In this document: one piece after another, positions 41,907 to 50,526 of the stretch
Numbering within the stretch: the first letter of the stretch is position 1
How the letters are laid out: each line of letters opens with the position of its first letter
Assembly: GCA_003149735.1 (NCBI GenBank)
Contig: QANA01000074.1
Location: 3,990 to 67,989, forward strand
Length of the DNA stretch: 64,000 bases
Origin: Clostridiales bacterium
GTDB taxonomy: Bacteria > Bacillota_A > Clostridia > Christensenellales > Christensenellaceae
Direction of reading: 5' to 3'
Position numbers and translations under genes: made by a program
The notes under the pieces: generated by a model
Databases searched by the model: none
The model's input: only the letters and a program-made list of their open reading frames with translations
What the model was told of the DNA's origin: nothing

Positions 41907-42806
41907 TTAATCGCCCAAAGGCTGTACTTCGATGGCAGTATTCATCAGCTCTGCCATCTTTTCTTCGTCGAGGCTGATGGCAACCAGGGCATCGTTTAAT
42001 GTTTTCTGCAATGCGCTTTCTCCTTCTTTTACCGCAATACAGATGTTAAGCGACGTTCCTTCAGGTACCGTAAAGCCATCCTCGGCCGGCAACTTTATAT
42101 AGGCAATGTTATCATTGGCTAGCGTTGCGGAAAGCGCGGTGGGTTCATCCAGAATACCGCAATCGGCAGTCCCCATAGAAACGGCCATGACGACCTCTGC
42201 GGTTGTTTCATAATAAGTGAGCTGCTCAACTTCCGGAATCTGTGGCACATAATGCACCCAGGAAGTACCGATCTGTGTCGTGCAGGAGGCACCGGTAAAG
42301 TCGGAAAGTCCGGAAGCATTTGCATAAGCGCCTTCTTTATTGACGATAATGACGTTATCCCGCACATAATAGGGCTCCGTAAAATCGACGCTCTGGTCGC
42401 GCTCGGTGCTATAGCTCATACCGGCCAGTATGATATCGTAATCGCCTGCATTCATGCCCAATACAATGCTGGACCACTCAACTTTATGAATTTCCAGATC
42501 CATATCCAGCTCTTCTGCCAACAGTTTGGCAACCATGATATCATAACCGTAGGCATAATCATTTGTGCCGTAAATCGGTACGGCGGTATCGCCATTGGCG
42601 ACTTCCGCTGTGCTCTGTGTCCAGTTAAAGGGGGCATAAGCGCATTCCATGCCAATTCTCAGAACGCCTCTCTCTTCCGTTGTGGAAGAAGGAACCAACG
42701 AATCACTTTTTTCATCTTTGGGAGTGCCGCTGCAGCCGGTTAATATAGCTAAAACCATCAGGATTCCTGTTAACAGGCAAACCATTCTTTTTGCAAACTG
42801 TTTCAT
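41907..42806 (-). CDS. Amino acid ABC transporter, substrate-binding lipoprotein
   Basis: The 299-residue protein has a lipoprotein signal with lipobox 'LAILTGC' (Cys about 25) and a SBP_bac_3 domain: 'GVLRIGMECAYAPFNWTQ' at about 47-64, 'YGYDIMVAKLLAEEL' and 'DYDIILAGMSYSTERDQSVDFTEPY'. It is a close paralogue of the lysine-riboswitch-controlled binding protein at 51832, which shares 'GMEC-YAPFNWTQ'. It leads the five-gene operon. A promoter and immediate hairpin precede it. The ligand is probably a cationic amino acid, by paralogy and by the aminotransferase. Confidence 0.92.
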   Translation of the reverse strand: MKQFAKRMVCLLTGILMVLAILTGCSGTPKDEKSDSLVPSSTTEERGVLRIGMECAYAPFNWTQSTAEVANGDTAVPIYGTNDYAYGYDIMVAKLLAEELDMDLEIHKVEWSSIVLGMNAGDYDIILAGMSYSTERDQSVDFTEPYYVRDNVIIVNKEGAYANASGLSDFTGASCTTQIGTSWVHYVPQIPEVEQLTYYETTAEVVMAVSMGTADCGILDEPTALSATLANDNIAYIKLPAEDGFTVPEGTSLNICIAVKEGESALQKTLNDALVAISLDEEKMAELMNTAIEVQPLGD

Positions 42807-42889
42807 ACCATTACCCTCACTTCAAATTTTAAATTTATTTAAACGTATTCTGCAGATACATAAAAGACAAATTGCATTTTTTAATAGTC

Positions 42890-42933
42890 AAAAAGGCGTC
42901 AGAGAACCTTAAGAAGGGTTCCTCAAACGCCTT
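42890..42933 (-). promoter_or_regulatory. Promoter-proximal terminator-like hairpin in the leader
   Basis: On the minus strand AAAGGCGT (from 42933) pairs with ACGCCTTTTT (to 42890), with inner GAG-AACC/GGTTCTC pairs. The fold is one long stem-loop ending in five T, and it begins about eight bases after the predicted start site. It looks like an attenuator. I know no riboswitch of this form. Confidence 0.65.
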
Positions 42934-42947
42934 TGTTGATGTGGTTA

Positions 42948-42976
42948 AGTTTACTATTCGAGAGGGTGTTTGTCAA
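42948..42976 (-). promoter_or_regulatory. Promoter of the amino acid importer/aminotransferase operon
   Basis: Minus strand TTGACA (42976-42971), 17-bp spacer, TAAACT (42953-42948); start expected at about 42941. Confidence 0.75.
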
Positions 42977-43091
42977 TAGAAAATTTATATCTTTTGCAAT
43001 TTATTTTTTTAAATAATTCATTTTTATAAAAGGAAATCCGGAATATAGGGGGAATATCTCCTAAAAATGAATACAAAATCTATGAAATTAT

Positions 43092-43526
43092 TCATTTTTG
43101 AGAGGGCTCGGGAGGAGCGACCAATGGATGCAGAATGGCGTCAAAAGCGGGAAGTGCTCGACGCAAATTAACCGGACGACCAGAATTTCCCAAAAAACAA
43201 TGCAGAGATTCACCTTCGGCATACGGTTCGCCGCTTTGCGCATCCAGCATCTGATAATGAACGCATGCCCGGACGCCATTGTATTCTGCCAGAGAAACCT
43301 GCAGGCACACTGTGCTGCCAAAGGAGAAGGGGCGATGATAAGAACAGGTGATCTGTATGACCGGAGAAGATATACCCTGCTCTTCCAATGCATCATAACC
43401 GAAGCCCAATTCTGCCAGCCAGGCAACACGTGCCTCCTCCATCCAACGGAAATAGTTGGAATGGTGCACTACCCCCATGCGGTCTGTTTCATAGTATTGT
43501 ACTTTGTGTAAATAAGAATAAATCAA
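43092..43526 (-). CDS. Acyl-CoA thioesterase, 4HBT/YbgC family
   Basis: The 144-residue hotdog-fold protein starts 'YSYLHKVQYYETDRMGVVHHSNYFRW', where 'Y-x-x-T-D-x-M-G-V-V-H-x-x-x-Y' is the YbgC motif with the catalytic Asp at about 14. It hydrolyses short-chain or aromatic acyl-CoA thioesters. It overlaps the MBL gene upstream by four bases (ATGA-type), so both are coupled, and a PHP-domain gene lies just before that. The physiological substrate is unknown. Confidence 0.88.
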   Translation of the reverse strand: MIYSYLHKVQYYETDRMGVVHHSNYFRWMEEARVAWLAELGFGYDALEEQGISSPVIQITCSYHRPFSFGSTVCLQVSLAEYNGVRACVHYQMLDAQSGEPYAEGESLHCFLGNSGRPVNLRRALPAFDAILHPLVAPPEPSQK

Positions 43527-44224
43527 TGTTCATCACCATAATAGAAAGAAATATTGCCATGCTGATAACGCTTGCAGGGCAAGGGGCGCTCCGGAGCTTC
43601 CGGAGTAAGGCTGCCGTCCAGCAAAGCTTGTGTGGCAGAAAGAACTTGTTTTATAATATCCTGCGGCAATTCCAGGGAAAAATGAGATGGTAAAATGCAT
43701 CGAATAGGCAGTTCCATAGATTGCAGGCGCTCCAACGAAGCGATCATGGCCGGAAGGCAGCGATCGCTGCCGAACATATAAATGGGGCCAAACTGGATGG
43801 TATCTCCGCCAATGAACAGGCCACGGCTGCGCTCAAAAAGGGCAATGCTGCCGGGCGTATGACCGGGCAAAGCGATGATCTCCCAACGGCTGCTCCCGAG
43901 ATCGATGCAATCGCCGTCAAAAAGCGGTTGCGGGCGGTGAGAAGGCGCAGCTTTCTCGTAATAGCGGTGCATTTCAGCAGGATGCATGAAAGTCAGATCA
44001 AAACAGGCATTGGCTCCTATATGGTCGCCATCTGCGTGCGTATTGACGACGAAAACGGGTTTATCGGTCAATGTGCGGATGAGCGCAGGTAAATCGCCGC
44101 CACCAAAACCGGTATCCACCAGCATGGCACGGGATTCTCCCTGAATCAGAAACATGCGGACGCCGTTCTCTTCGATGATGGTAAGATCAGGCGCAAATAA
44201 ATGCGTGGAATAAGGTTGTTGCAT
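43523..44224 (-). CDS. MBL-fold metallo-hydrolase
   Basis: The 233-residue protein has the metallo-beta-lactamase zinc motif 'NTHADGDHIG' (HxHxDH-like: His, Asp, His) at about 62-71, a later 'LPGHTPGSIALFE' His at about 122, and 'GDTIQFG'. It is a glyoxalase II-like hydrolase without known substrate. It lies between a PHP-domain gene and the thioesterase as a small operon. Confidence 0.88.
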   Translation of the reverse strand: MQQPYSTHLFAPDLTIIEENGVRMFLIQGESRAMLVDTGFGGGDLPALIRTLTDKPVFVVNTHADGDHIGANACFDLTFMHPAEMHRYYEKAAPSHRPQPLFDGDCIDLGSSRWEIIALPGHTPGSIALFERSRGLFIGGDTIQFGPIYMFGSDRCLPAMIASLERLQSMELPIRCILPSHFSLELPQDIIKQVLSATQALLDGSLTPEAPERPLPCKRYQHGNISFYYGDEH

Positions 44225-44235
44225 ATAGACTCCTT

Positions 44236-45249
44236 TCAGTAAGCAGAGAGGGACTGTGCTTCATTCAGAAAAATGGGATTGCTCCAGGCGGTATGTCCAA
44301 AAGCATCCGAACATCTGACGCGCACGTAACTTTCATAGCCGTTTAACCGATATTCGCCATGCGTCAGAGTATCAACGGGAGACGGGCTGAGGCAGGAACA
44401 ACCGTCGTTGATGTGATTGCCGGCGATAAAATCGATGCGGCAAACAGGGCTGCAATCGACGTAAGCCACTCCCTTGCGGATGCCCCAGTCAAAAATCTGC
44501 GGGCCGGAAGAGGCATAGAAATTTCCGTAAAGCATATTTTGCACGATAGCTTCATGCGAAAGCTCCGGAGATTTCACCATGATATATCCGCCGAATGTAT
44601 CGGGAAAAACGCCTTCGTTGTGGTTATCGTCGGCTGCGAAAGCAAAAAGACGCCGATCCTTCCGAAGAAAGCTATCCCAATGCAGTTCATCGTAACCGGT
44701 ATAACTTTCGTTGACGGTACCGTAATTATAAATTTCCAAGGCCCACAGCCCTTTCGTAGAGAGAAACTCTGCTTCTTCGACTCTTGACCAGACAGGATGG
44801 CTGTAAGTAACCAACATACCGCGGGAAGAGAGCGAGTCTGCCAGCTGTTGGGCAACTTTGGCGCCATCCCAGGTGCCGTAATGTCGAAGGGCAGGAAGCT
44901 CCTCTTTATGGTGAAAGAGCGGCTGAGAGGCTTGAGCCTGCATTTCGGCTGTCCCAAGAATGCCATGCATATGATGCACTTTTTTGCGCAGCTTGCCATC
45001 GGCTTCAACCAGAACGGCAGAAGCTTCTATTCCGGGCAACAGGATAAAATCCTCGCGATTGAAACGCGAACGATAATCGCTATAAATATCATGATCAGAG
45101 AGGCAGAGGAAATGATAGCCGTGGCTTCGGAACAATTCCACTGCCTGAGCAGGCGACAGGCAACCGTCGGAATCAGTGGTATGACAATGAAGATTGCCTT
45201 TGTACCATTGACCGGTTTTACTAAATCCGCATATGGAAAGTGGATTCAT
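44236..45249 (-). CDS. PHP-domain metal-dependent phosphoesterase-like protein
   Basis: Start at the ATG at 45249, nine bases after AGGAG; a TTG at 45258 is too close to that site. The 337-residue protein has the PHP entry 'KGNLHCHTTDSDGCLSP' at about 16-32 and 'LCLSDHDIYSDYRSRF' at about 48-63, with later metal ligands 'YSHPVW' at about 150 and 'AADDNHNEG' at about 205. It is like the CehA/McbA group rather than polymerase PHP. A beta-sandwich-like C-terminus follows. It is likely a phosphoesterase or hydrolase on sugars or nucleotides; the substrate is unknown. Confidence 0.82.
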   Translation of the reverse strand: MNPLSICGFSKTGQWYKGNLHCHTTDSDGCLSPAQAVELFRSHGYHFLCLSDHDIYSDYRSRFNREDFILLPGIEASAVLVEADGKLRKKVHHMHGILGTAEMQAQASQPLFHHKEELPALRHYGTWDGAKVAQQLADSLSSRGMLVTYSHPVWSRVEEAEFLSTKGLWALEIYNYGTVNESYTGYDELHWDSFLRKDRRLFAFAADDNHNEGVFPDTFGGYIMVKSPELSHEAIVQNMLYGNFYASSGPQIFDWGIRKGVAYVDCSPVCRIDFIAGNHINDGCSCLSPSPVDTLTHGEYRLNGYESYVRVRCSDAFGHTAWSNPIFLNEAQSLSAY

Positions 45250-45405
45250 GAATGGCAACTCCTTTGAGAAAACTGCCTGTTGATTTCACGGAAACCATGC
45301 GGAAAAGAATGAATAAAGGCACCGAAAAACAGCAGTTTTTCTCAAATATATCACAGAAACAGCGGAAATGCAAAAAGGTGGAATAGCTATAACAAAGCTT
45401 TTTTC

Positions 45406-45433
45406 TTGAATTTCAAAAGAGTTATGATATAAT
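45406..45433 (+). promoter_or_regulatory. Promoter of the zinc alcohol dehydrogenase gene
   Basis: TTGAAT (45406-45411), 16-bp spacer, TATAAT (45428-45433). Confidence 0.65.
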
Positions 45434-45522
45434 AAAAGTAAAGCGAATAAGAGGGAATTGAGATGTTCGCGAAAGCTTTTCCCGATAGGGAGTTAGAAAT
45501 TTTAAGAGGAGGAAATTTCATT

Positions 45523-46629
45523 ATGGAATTGCCAAAAGTAAGAAAATTTGCTGCCATTATGGAAGCAAGAACCGATGAAGAAATCGGTGGTAAAGTAAGA
45601 AACGTACATGTGGCGGAAATCCATGAGGAGCCGATGCCTGAAATGGGTCCCAAGGATGTCATGCTCAAAATGGAAACCTGCCAGATCTGCACGACTGACT
45701 ATCAGCATTGGCTGGGCTTGAGAGAGCACCAGGGCTTCCCCATGGCTGGCGGCCATGAATGGTCGGCTATTGTCATTGCCAAGGGCGAAGAAGTAGTCAG
45801 CCTGAATGTCGGCGATCGTGTCGGGCCGGTACATGGCGGCTGCGGCGAATGCGTCAATTGCAGAAGAGGTCATTCTTTTGCCTGCACTGCAAAGGCTAAA
45901 AAGAGAGGCCCCGTAAATGGCTTCCTTGGTGGCCGTGGTTTTGCAAACTATGGTGTGGAACCTGAAACGGCTCTTGTAAAGCTGTCCAACGATCTGGATC
46001 CTCAGGTTGCAGGGTTCATTGAACCGATTGCTACCTGCGTATGTGGTATGAAGAGACTGCGCGTGCAGCCGGGCGAAACGGTTGTGATTATCGGCGCCGG
46101 CACCATGGGCATTGCCAATGCACAGGTTGCACATGCGTTCGGTGCAAGAGTAATCATTTCCGAACTTTCTCCGAAGAAATTGGAGAGAGCAAGAGCAATG
46201 GGCTTTGCGGATGTTATTGATGCTACCAAGGTAGATCCGGTGGAAGAAGTCATGCGTCTGACAGACGGTTATGGCGCAGATGCCGTAATCGCGGCAGTTG
46301 GCCTGGGTGTTGCTTATAAGCAGGGTTATGCAATGCTTAAGAGAGTGGAAGGCAGATTCCTGCTGTTTGCAGCTGGCTATCCGAAGCCTGAATGGGAAAT
46401 CGATCCCAATGAGATCCACTATCGCCGTATTGAGATTATCGGCACGATGAGCGGTGATGTGGCAGACTTTGCAGATGCAGCATTCATGATCTCTCATAAG
46501 ATCGTTGATCCCAGCTATTCTTTGGAAAGCCTGGGCAAGATGATCCCGTTGAAAGATATCCAGCAGGCATATATTGCAGCAGCTACGCCCGATGCATATC
46601 GTGTGACGGTGGATTTGCAGAAAGTGTAA
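45523..46629 (+). CDS. Zinc-dependent medium-chain dehydrogenase
   Basis: The start is the ATG at 45523 after GAGGAGG; the in-frame ATG at 45463 lacks a site. The 368-residue protein has the catalytic zinc Cys in 'CQICTTDYQH' at about 54, 'GGHEW' at about 71-75, the structural zinc lobe 'GGCGECVNCRRGHSFAC' at about 108-124 and the Rossmann motif 'VVIIGAGTMGIANAQ' at about 187-201. It is of the sorbitol/threonine dehydrogenase branch. Codon use is strongly biased to frequent codons, so it is likely highly expressed. It is a single gene with own promoter and terminator. Confidence 0.9.
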   Translation: MELPKVRKFAAIMEARTDEEIGGKVRNVHVAEIHEEPMPEMGPKDVMLKMETCQICTTDYQHWLGLREHQGFPMAGGHEWSAIVIAKGEEVVSLNVGDRVGPVHGGCGECVNCRRGHSFACTAKAKKRGPVNGFLGGRGFANYGVEPETALVKLSNDLDPQVAGFIEPIATCVCGMKRLRVQPGETVVIIGAGTMGIANAQVAHAFGARVIISELSPKKLERARAMGFADVIDATKVDPVEEVMRLTDGYGADAVIAAVGLGVAYKQGYAMLKRVEGRFLLFAAGYPKPEWEIDPNEIHYRRIEIIGTMSGDVADFADAAFMISHKIVDPSYSLESLGKMIPLKDIQQAYIAAATPDAYRVTVDLQKV

Positions 46630-46644
46630 GTTAAGTATAAGGGA

Positions 46645-46677
46645 AAAACCGCAGATAACAGTCTGCGGTTTTTTTTA
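46645..46677 (+). terminator. Terminator after the dehydrogenase gene
   Basis: AACCGCAGA (46647-46655) pairs with TCTGCGGTT (46662-46670), followed by a T-run. Confidence 0.9.
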
Positions 46678-47150
46678 TTTCTTAGTTGCAGAATAAAAAA
46701 GATATAGAGCAGTGCACAAGATCAAAGCCAGAGTGACTCGGTGCTTTTCTTTGCCGAACAGGCTTGCTTTGTGCAGGCTAAGGAAGCGATTACCCAGATA
46801 GATGAGTATGCTGCAAACAGAGAGCATCAGTGCCGTAATGCAGAAGGCAGATAGTTAGATATTGGGCGGCCAGCCATAAAACAAGGCTGTCAAAATTGGC
46901 CGGCAATTCCAAGAGCCAGATAAGAGGGGAAAAGCAATAACAACCAAACGGAGAAAATTCCATTATGCAAGGTATCCGTTCGTTTTTGCATATTATGTGC
47001 CTGATCGAAAAAAGAAAAAATGCAGAAATATGGGATATTTATAATATAGAGTATGGAGAATGGCACGATGTTGCTTTCTGAGAATGGATAGAATCGACAA
47101 AGAAAGGCAATATAAAATATAAAAATTAATTTTTGTTTACAAATATTCAC
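46678..47150 (-). pseudogene. Remnant of a membrane protein gene
   Basis: On the minus strand three frames carry linked hydrophobic pieces: 'ILYIINIPYFCIFSFFDQ' and 'FSVWLLLLFPSYLALGIAGQF' (47150-46890), then 'SLVLWLAAQYLTI', then 'LSVCSILIYLGNRFLSLHK' ending 'LALILCTALYLFYSATKK' and a stop near 46680. Together they read as a multi-helix membrane protein cut by at least two frameshifts or stops. I cannot name the family. No intact gene occupies this interval. Confidence 0.5.
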
Positions 47151-47238
47151 AAATTATCTAAGGAGAAAAAGCAGAGAGCGGGATATAATAAAAAACGAAT
47201 TCAAAAAGGAAACAATATAAAATTGGAGGAATGATTAT

Positions 47239-48429
47239 ATGGATAAATTTTATGGAGCAAAACCATCAGGCGGCGCGGGAAAAAAAGTACTGACTGTTTT
47301 GCTGGTCCTGGCTATGGTGGCTGTCGTTGCATTCTCTTCTATTGGCATTTATAAATTGATAGCGGAGCGGAACGGGCAAAATGAACCGGAAATTTCTTCC
47401 GAGCAGCTTTCCGGAGAGCAGCAATCCGACGAAACGAAAACGAATGAAGGAACCATAAAAATTTCAGGGTATGATTTTGATATAGCTCCTTCTCAGGTGG
47501 CGGCAAAAGTCATTCCCTCGGTTGTTTGCATTCAGAACTACCAGCAGACACAGAGCAGATATCCCTTTGCGCAGACTCTTTCAGGAGATAAGCAGTTGAC
47601 GTTGGCAGCGGAAGGTTCGGGGATTATCTATACGGAAGAGGGCTATATTATTACCAATGCCCATGTGGTGGCTGATAGTTCGCTTTTGAAGGTAGTGCTG
47701 GATAATGATGAAATCTATGAAGCAACCTTGGTGGGAGTAGATGAGGATACCGACCTGGCTTTGCTTAAAATTGAGGCGGATGACCTGACGCCTATTGAAA
47801 TCGGTAATTACAGCGAGTTGGCGATTGGCGATTTTGTGATGGCGGTGGGCAATCCGGGCGGATTGGAATTCTCCAGCTCGGTGACATTTGGCATTGTTTC
47901 GGCAAAAGACCGTCCGCTGGATATTGACGGCGGCTACACCATGAATACGATTCAGACAGATGCGGCGATTAATCCCGGAAACTCTGGCGGCGCGTTGGTG
48001 AATATGGATGGTCAGCTGGTGGGTATCAACTCTGCCAAATATGTGGCGACCGGTTATGAAGGGCTGGGCTTCTCTATTACAATTGACGAAGCACTGCCAA
48101 TTATAGAAGACTTGAAGGAGTACGGAGAGGTCAAAGGAAGAAGCCGTTTGGGAGTCAGCGGTATGATGATTGACAGCCTGGTTGCCAACCGTTATGGCCT
48201 GAAAGAGGGCTTTTATGTCAACGAAGTGACGAATGCCAATGCCGGGACACTGGTTGCCGGAGATGTTATTACGGCGATAGATGGTACGGCTATTGCCTCT
48301 GAATCGGATATTAAAAACATATTGCAGAAAAAAGAGGCAGGCAGTACTGTGAATATTCAATATTGGCGCAATGGCGGATATCAGGAAACGGAGCTTTCTC
48401 TGATCAGCGCAGATACTCAAACGGATTGA
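47239..48429 (+). CDS. HtrA/DegP-type trypsin-like serine protease
   Basis: The 396-residue protein has an N-terminal membrane helix at about 14-36, an acidic Ser/Glu/Gln-rich linker to about 75, an S1C protease domain and a C-terminal PDZ domain at about 290-390. The catalytic triad is His in 'NAHVVAD' (about 141), Asp in 'DEDTDLALL' (about 172) and Ser in 'NPGNSGGAL' (about 247). It should degrade or refold damaged proteins outside the membrane. It has its own terminator. GGAGG lies just before the ATG. Confidence 0.93.
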   Translation: MDKFYGAKPSGGAGKKVLTVLLVLAMVAVVAFSSIGIYKLIAERNGQNEPEISSEQLSGEQQSDETKTNEGTIKISGYDFDIAPSQVAAKVIPSVVCIQNYQQTQSRYPFAQTLSGDKQLTLAAEGSGIIYTEEGYIITNAHVVADSSLLKVVLDNDEIYEATLVGVDEDTDLALLKIEADDLTPIEIGNYSELAIGDFVMAVGNPGGLEFSSSVTFGIVSAKDRPLDIDGGYTMNTIQTDAAINPGNSGGALVNMDGQLVGINSAKYVATGYEGLGFSITIDEALPIIEDLKEYGEVKGRSRLGVSGMMIDSLVANRYGLKEGFYVNEVTNANAGTLVAGDVITAIDGTAIASESDIKNILQKKEAGSTVNIQYWRNGGYQETELSLISADTQTD

Positions 48430-48477
48430 GGGGAAGGCAAGTCAGTGATACAGAAATGGTAAAACGAAAATTAGGGA

Positions 48478-48510
48478 AATGGCGTGATTTAAGTCACGCC
48501 ATTCTTTTTT
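48478..48510 (+). terminator. Terminator after htrA
   Basis: TGGCGTGA (48480-48487) pairs with TCACGCCA (48494-48501), T-run after. Confidence 0.85.
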
Positions 48511-48834
48511 TATCAGTTTATTCAGTGAGATAACATTGCGCGATCGCATCATGATTGATGCGGCTGGCAAATGATGTTTTTTGACATGACTGTTTGGGCT
48601 TATATCTCCATGCCCGACGGCTGTTTTTTGCCGAAGCACAGTCGAAAAATTTTTATTTTTTCATGCTGTATACGAAAGTATAGCTAGCGCTGCTATATCA
48701 AAGAGGGACCCTGCAGAGTCAGGGGCTACCCCCATTTCGAATATGTGGTTCTCTCATCAAAAAAGCATCTCAAATGCCATGGTCACATACAAAAATCCCG
48801 AATAAAACGCATTATAATTTTTTTCAAAAAACTA
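48511..48834. other. Intergenic, no gene seen
   Basis: About 320 bases between the htrA terminator and the metY promoter. There are small inverted repeats (for example CCCTG/CAGGG near 48709-48722) but no reading frame with a ribosome site and no RNA family I recognise. Confidence 0.45.
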
Positions 48835-48863
48835 TTGACAAGAAAAAAACATGGCGTTATAAT
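48835..48863 (+). promoter_or_regulatory. Promoter of the metY leader
   Basis: TTGACA (48835-48840), 17-bp spacer, TATAAT (48858-48863): a consensus sigma-A promoter. Confidence 0.85.
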
Positions 48864-48917
48864 CCTACTAAACCGAGCGGAATGATAGGTTAATTTGAGC
48901 AAGGAGGGCGAATTGAG

Positions 48918-49040
48918 ATGAAGAACGTATTCTTTGAACTGTTGAGGACCAATTTCTACTGTGAACGAATGTCGAACTCCCGGGCTGATGAGATGGCCGG
49001 GCACTTTGGTGAGCCCTTTGTTCACGTGAATTTTTCATAA
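48918..49040 (+). CDS. 40-residue leader peptide upstream of metY
   Basis: AAGGAGGGCG at 48901-48910 precedes an ATG at 48918 that opens 40 codons to a TAA at 49038-49040. The peptide has one Cys (codon 15), Met at 18 and 26 and three Phe-rich stretches; 'NFYCERMSNSRADEM' is its centre. Its codons overlap one arm of a CCCGG/CCGGG hairpin (48979-48998). A terminator follows 27 bases after the stop. The whole looks like a translation-dependent attenuator for metY, sensing charged Cys or Met tRNA or a small molecule acting on the ribosome. Confidence 0.6.
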   Translation: MKNVFFELLRTNFYCERMSNSRADEMAGHFGEPFVHVNFS

Positions 49041-49065
49041 GTGAACCTCTATTTGGCCATACGCA

Positions 49066-49095
49066 GTCCGGGAGCAAATCTGCCCCGGCTTTTTT
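49066..49095 (+). terminator. Attenuator terminator in front of metY
   Basis: CCGGG (49068-49072) pairs with CCCGG (49084-49088), with GCA/TGC inside, followed by T6. The same CCGGG/CCCGG arms can pair with the hairpin inside the leader ORF (48979-48998), so the two folds are mutually exclusive. Confidence 0.75.
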
Positions 49096-49166
49096 CGTGC
49101 CAAAATCAATGAAAACAAATCTTCAAATAATTCAAATAATTTTAAATAATGAAAGAGGTATATATT

Positions 49167-50450
49167 ATGAGCAAGTATAAATTTGAAACCCTTCAGCTCC
49201 ATGTTGGTCAGGAGCAGCCCGATCCCGCCACCGACGCTCGTGCGGTGCCTATCTATGCAACCACTTCCTATGTGTTCCACAACTCCGCCCATGCTGCCGC
49301 ACGTTTTGGCCTGGCTGATCCGGGCAATATCTATGGTCGCCTGACTAACTCCACGCAGGGAGTATTTGAGGAACGTATTGCAGCGTTGGAGGGTGGCGTG
49401 GCCGGTTTGGCTGTAGCCTCTGGTGCCGCTGCTATTACCTATACTATTCAGGCTTTGGCTCAGCAGGGTGATCACATCGTGGCTCAGAAGACCATTTATG
49501 GCGGCAGCTACAACCTGTTGGCTCACACGCTGCCTCTGTACGGTGTGACTGCTACCTTTGTGGATGCCCATAATCTGGAGGAAGTGGAGAACGCTATTCA
49601 GCCCAACACCAAGGCAATTTATCTGGAAACTTTGGGTAACCCCAACTCTGATATCCCTGATATTGATGCCATTGCGGCTATTGCCCATCAACATGGTCTG
49701 CCGCTGGTCATCGATAATACTTTCGGTACTCCGTATCTGATCCGCCCGATTGAGCACGGCGCAGACATCGTAGTTCACTCCGCCACCAAGTTCATCGGCG
49801 GGCACGGCACTACTCTGGGTGGTGTCATCGTAGATGGCGGTACCTTTGACTGGGCAGCTTCGGGTCGGTATCCGTGGATCTCTGAACCCAATCCCAGCTA
49901 TCACGGCGTGAAATTTACCGAGGCCGCTGGAAAGGCTGCTTTTGCCACCTATATCCGCGCAATTCTGCTGCGTGATACCGGTGCAACCATCTCTCCCTTT
50001 GCTGCGTTTCTGCTGTTGCAGGGTACTGAGACTCTGTCTTTGCGTCTGGAACGCCATGCTGAAAATACCAAGAAAGTGATAGAATTCCTCTCTAATCATC
50101 CGCAGGTGGAAAAAGTCAACCACCCCAGCCTGCCCGATCATCCGGATCATGCCCTGTACGAGAAGTACTTCCCCAACGGCGGTGCCTCCATCTTTACTTT
50201 TGAAATCAAGGGCGGTCAGGAAGAAGCCCACAAGTTCATCGATAACCTGGAAATCTTCTCCCTGTTGGCCAACGTGGCTGATGTGAAGAGCCTGGTCATC
50301 CATCCTGCGACTACCACTCACAGCCAGCTGAGCCCCGAGGAACTGTTGGATCAGGGCATTAAGCCCAACACCATCCGCCTGTCCATCGGCACTGAGCATA
50401 TCGATGATATTATCGCTGATCTGGAAAAGGGCTTTGCTGCTGTCAAGTAA
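49167..50450 (+). CDS. metY: O-acetylhomoserine aminocarboxypropyltransferase (homocysteine synthase)
   Basis: The 427-residue PLP enzyme makes homocysteine from O-acetylhomoserine and sulfide. Signatures are 'FETLQLHVGQEQPDPATDAR' at the start, 'YATTSYVF', 'YGRLTNSTQGVFEERIAALE', and the PLP lysine in 'VVHSATKFIGGHG' at about 207. I chose the ATG at 49167 after AAAGAGG. Codon use leans to C-ending codons more than neighbours, which may reflect high expression or acquisition. A leader ORF and terminator precede it, so expression should respond to sulfur amino acid supply. Confidence 0.95.
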   Translation: MSKYKFETLQLHVGQEQPDPATDARAVPIYATTSYVFHNSAHAAARFGLADPGNIYGRLTNSTQGVFEERIAALEGGVAGLAVASGAAAITYTIQALAQQGDHIVAQKTIYGGSYNLLAHTLPLYGVTATFVDAHNLEEVENAIQPNTKAIYLETLGNPNSDIPDIDAIAAIAHQHGLPLVIDNTFGTPYLIRPIEHGADIVVHSATKFIGGHGTTLGGVIVDGGTFDWAASGRYPWISEPNPSYHGVKFTEAAGKAAFATYIRAILLRDTGATISPFAAFLLLQGTETLSLRLERHAENTKKVIEFLSNHPQVEKVNHPSLPDHPDHALYEKYFPNGGASIFTFEIKGGQEEAHKFIDNLEIFSLLANVADVKSLVIHPATTTHSQLSPEELLDQGIKPNTIRLSIGTEHIDDIIADLEKGFAAVK

Positions 50451-50482
50451 GTCATTCATTGATTAGATTTTTTGTACTCATG

Positions 50483-50526
50483 AGGCGGGGCGCACCATAG
50501 AGATGGACGCTCCGCTTTTGTTTTTC
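50483..50526 (+). terminator. Terminator after metY
   Basis: GCGGGGCG (50485-50492) pairs with CGCTCCGC (50508-50515, one G-T/mismatch), followed by TTTTGTTTTT. Confidence 0.75.

Noticed and set aside
49035..50459. 474-residue minus-strand frame opposite metY
   Set aside because: It is a long antisense shadow caused by the biased codon use of metY; no start signal and no domain.
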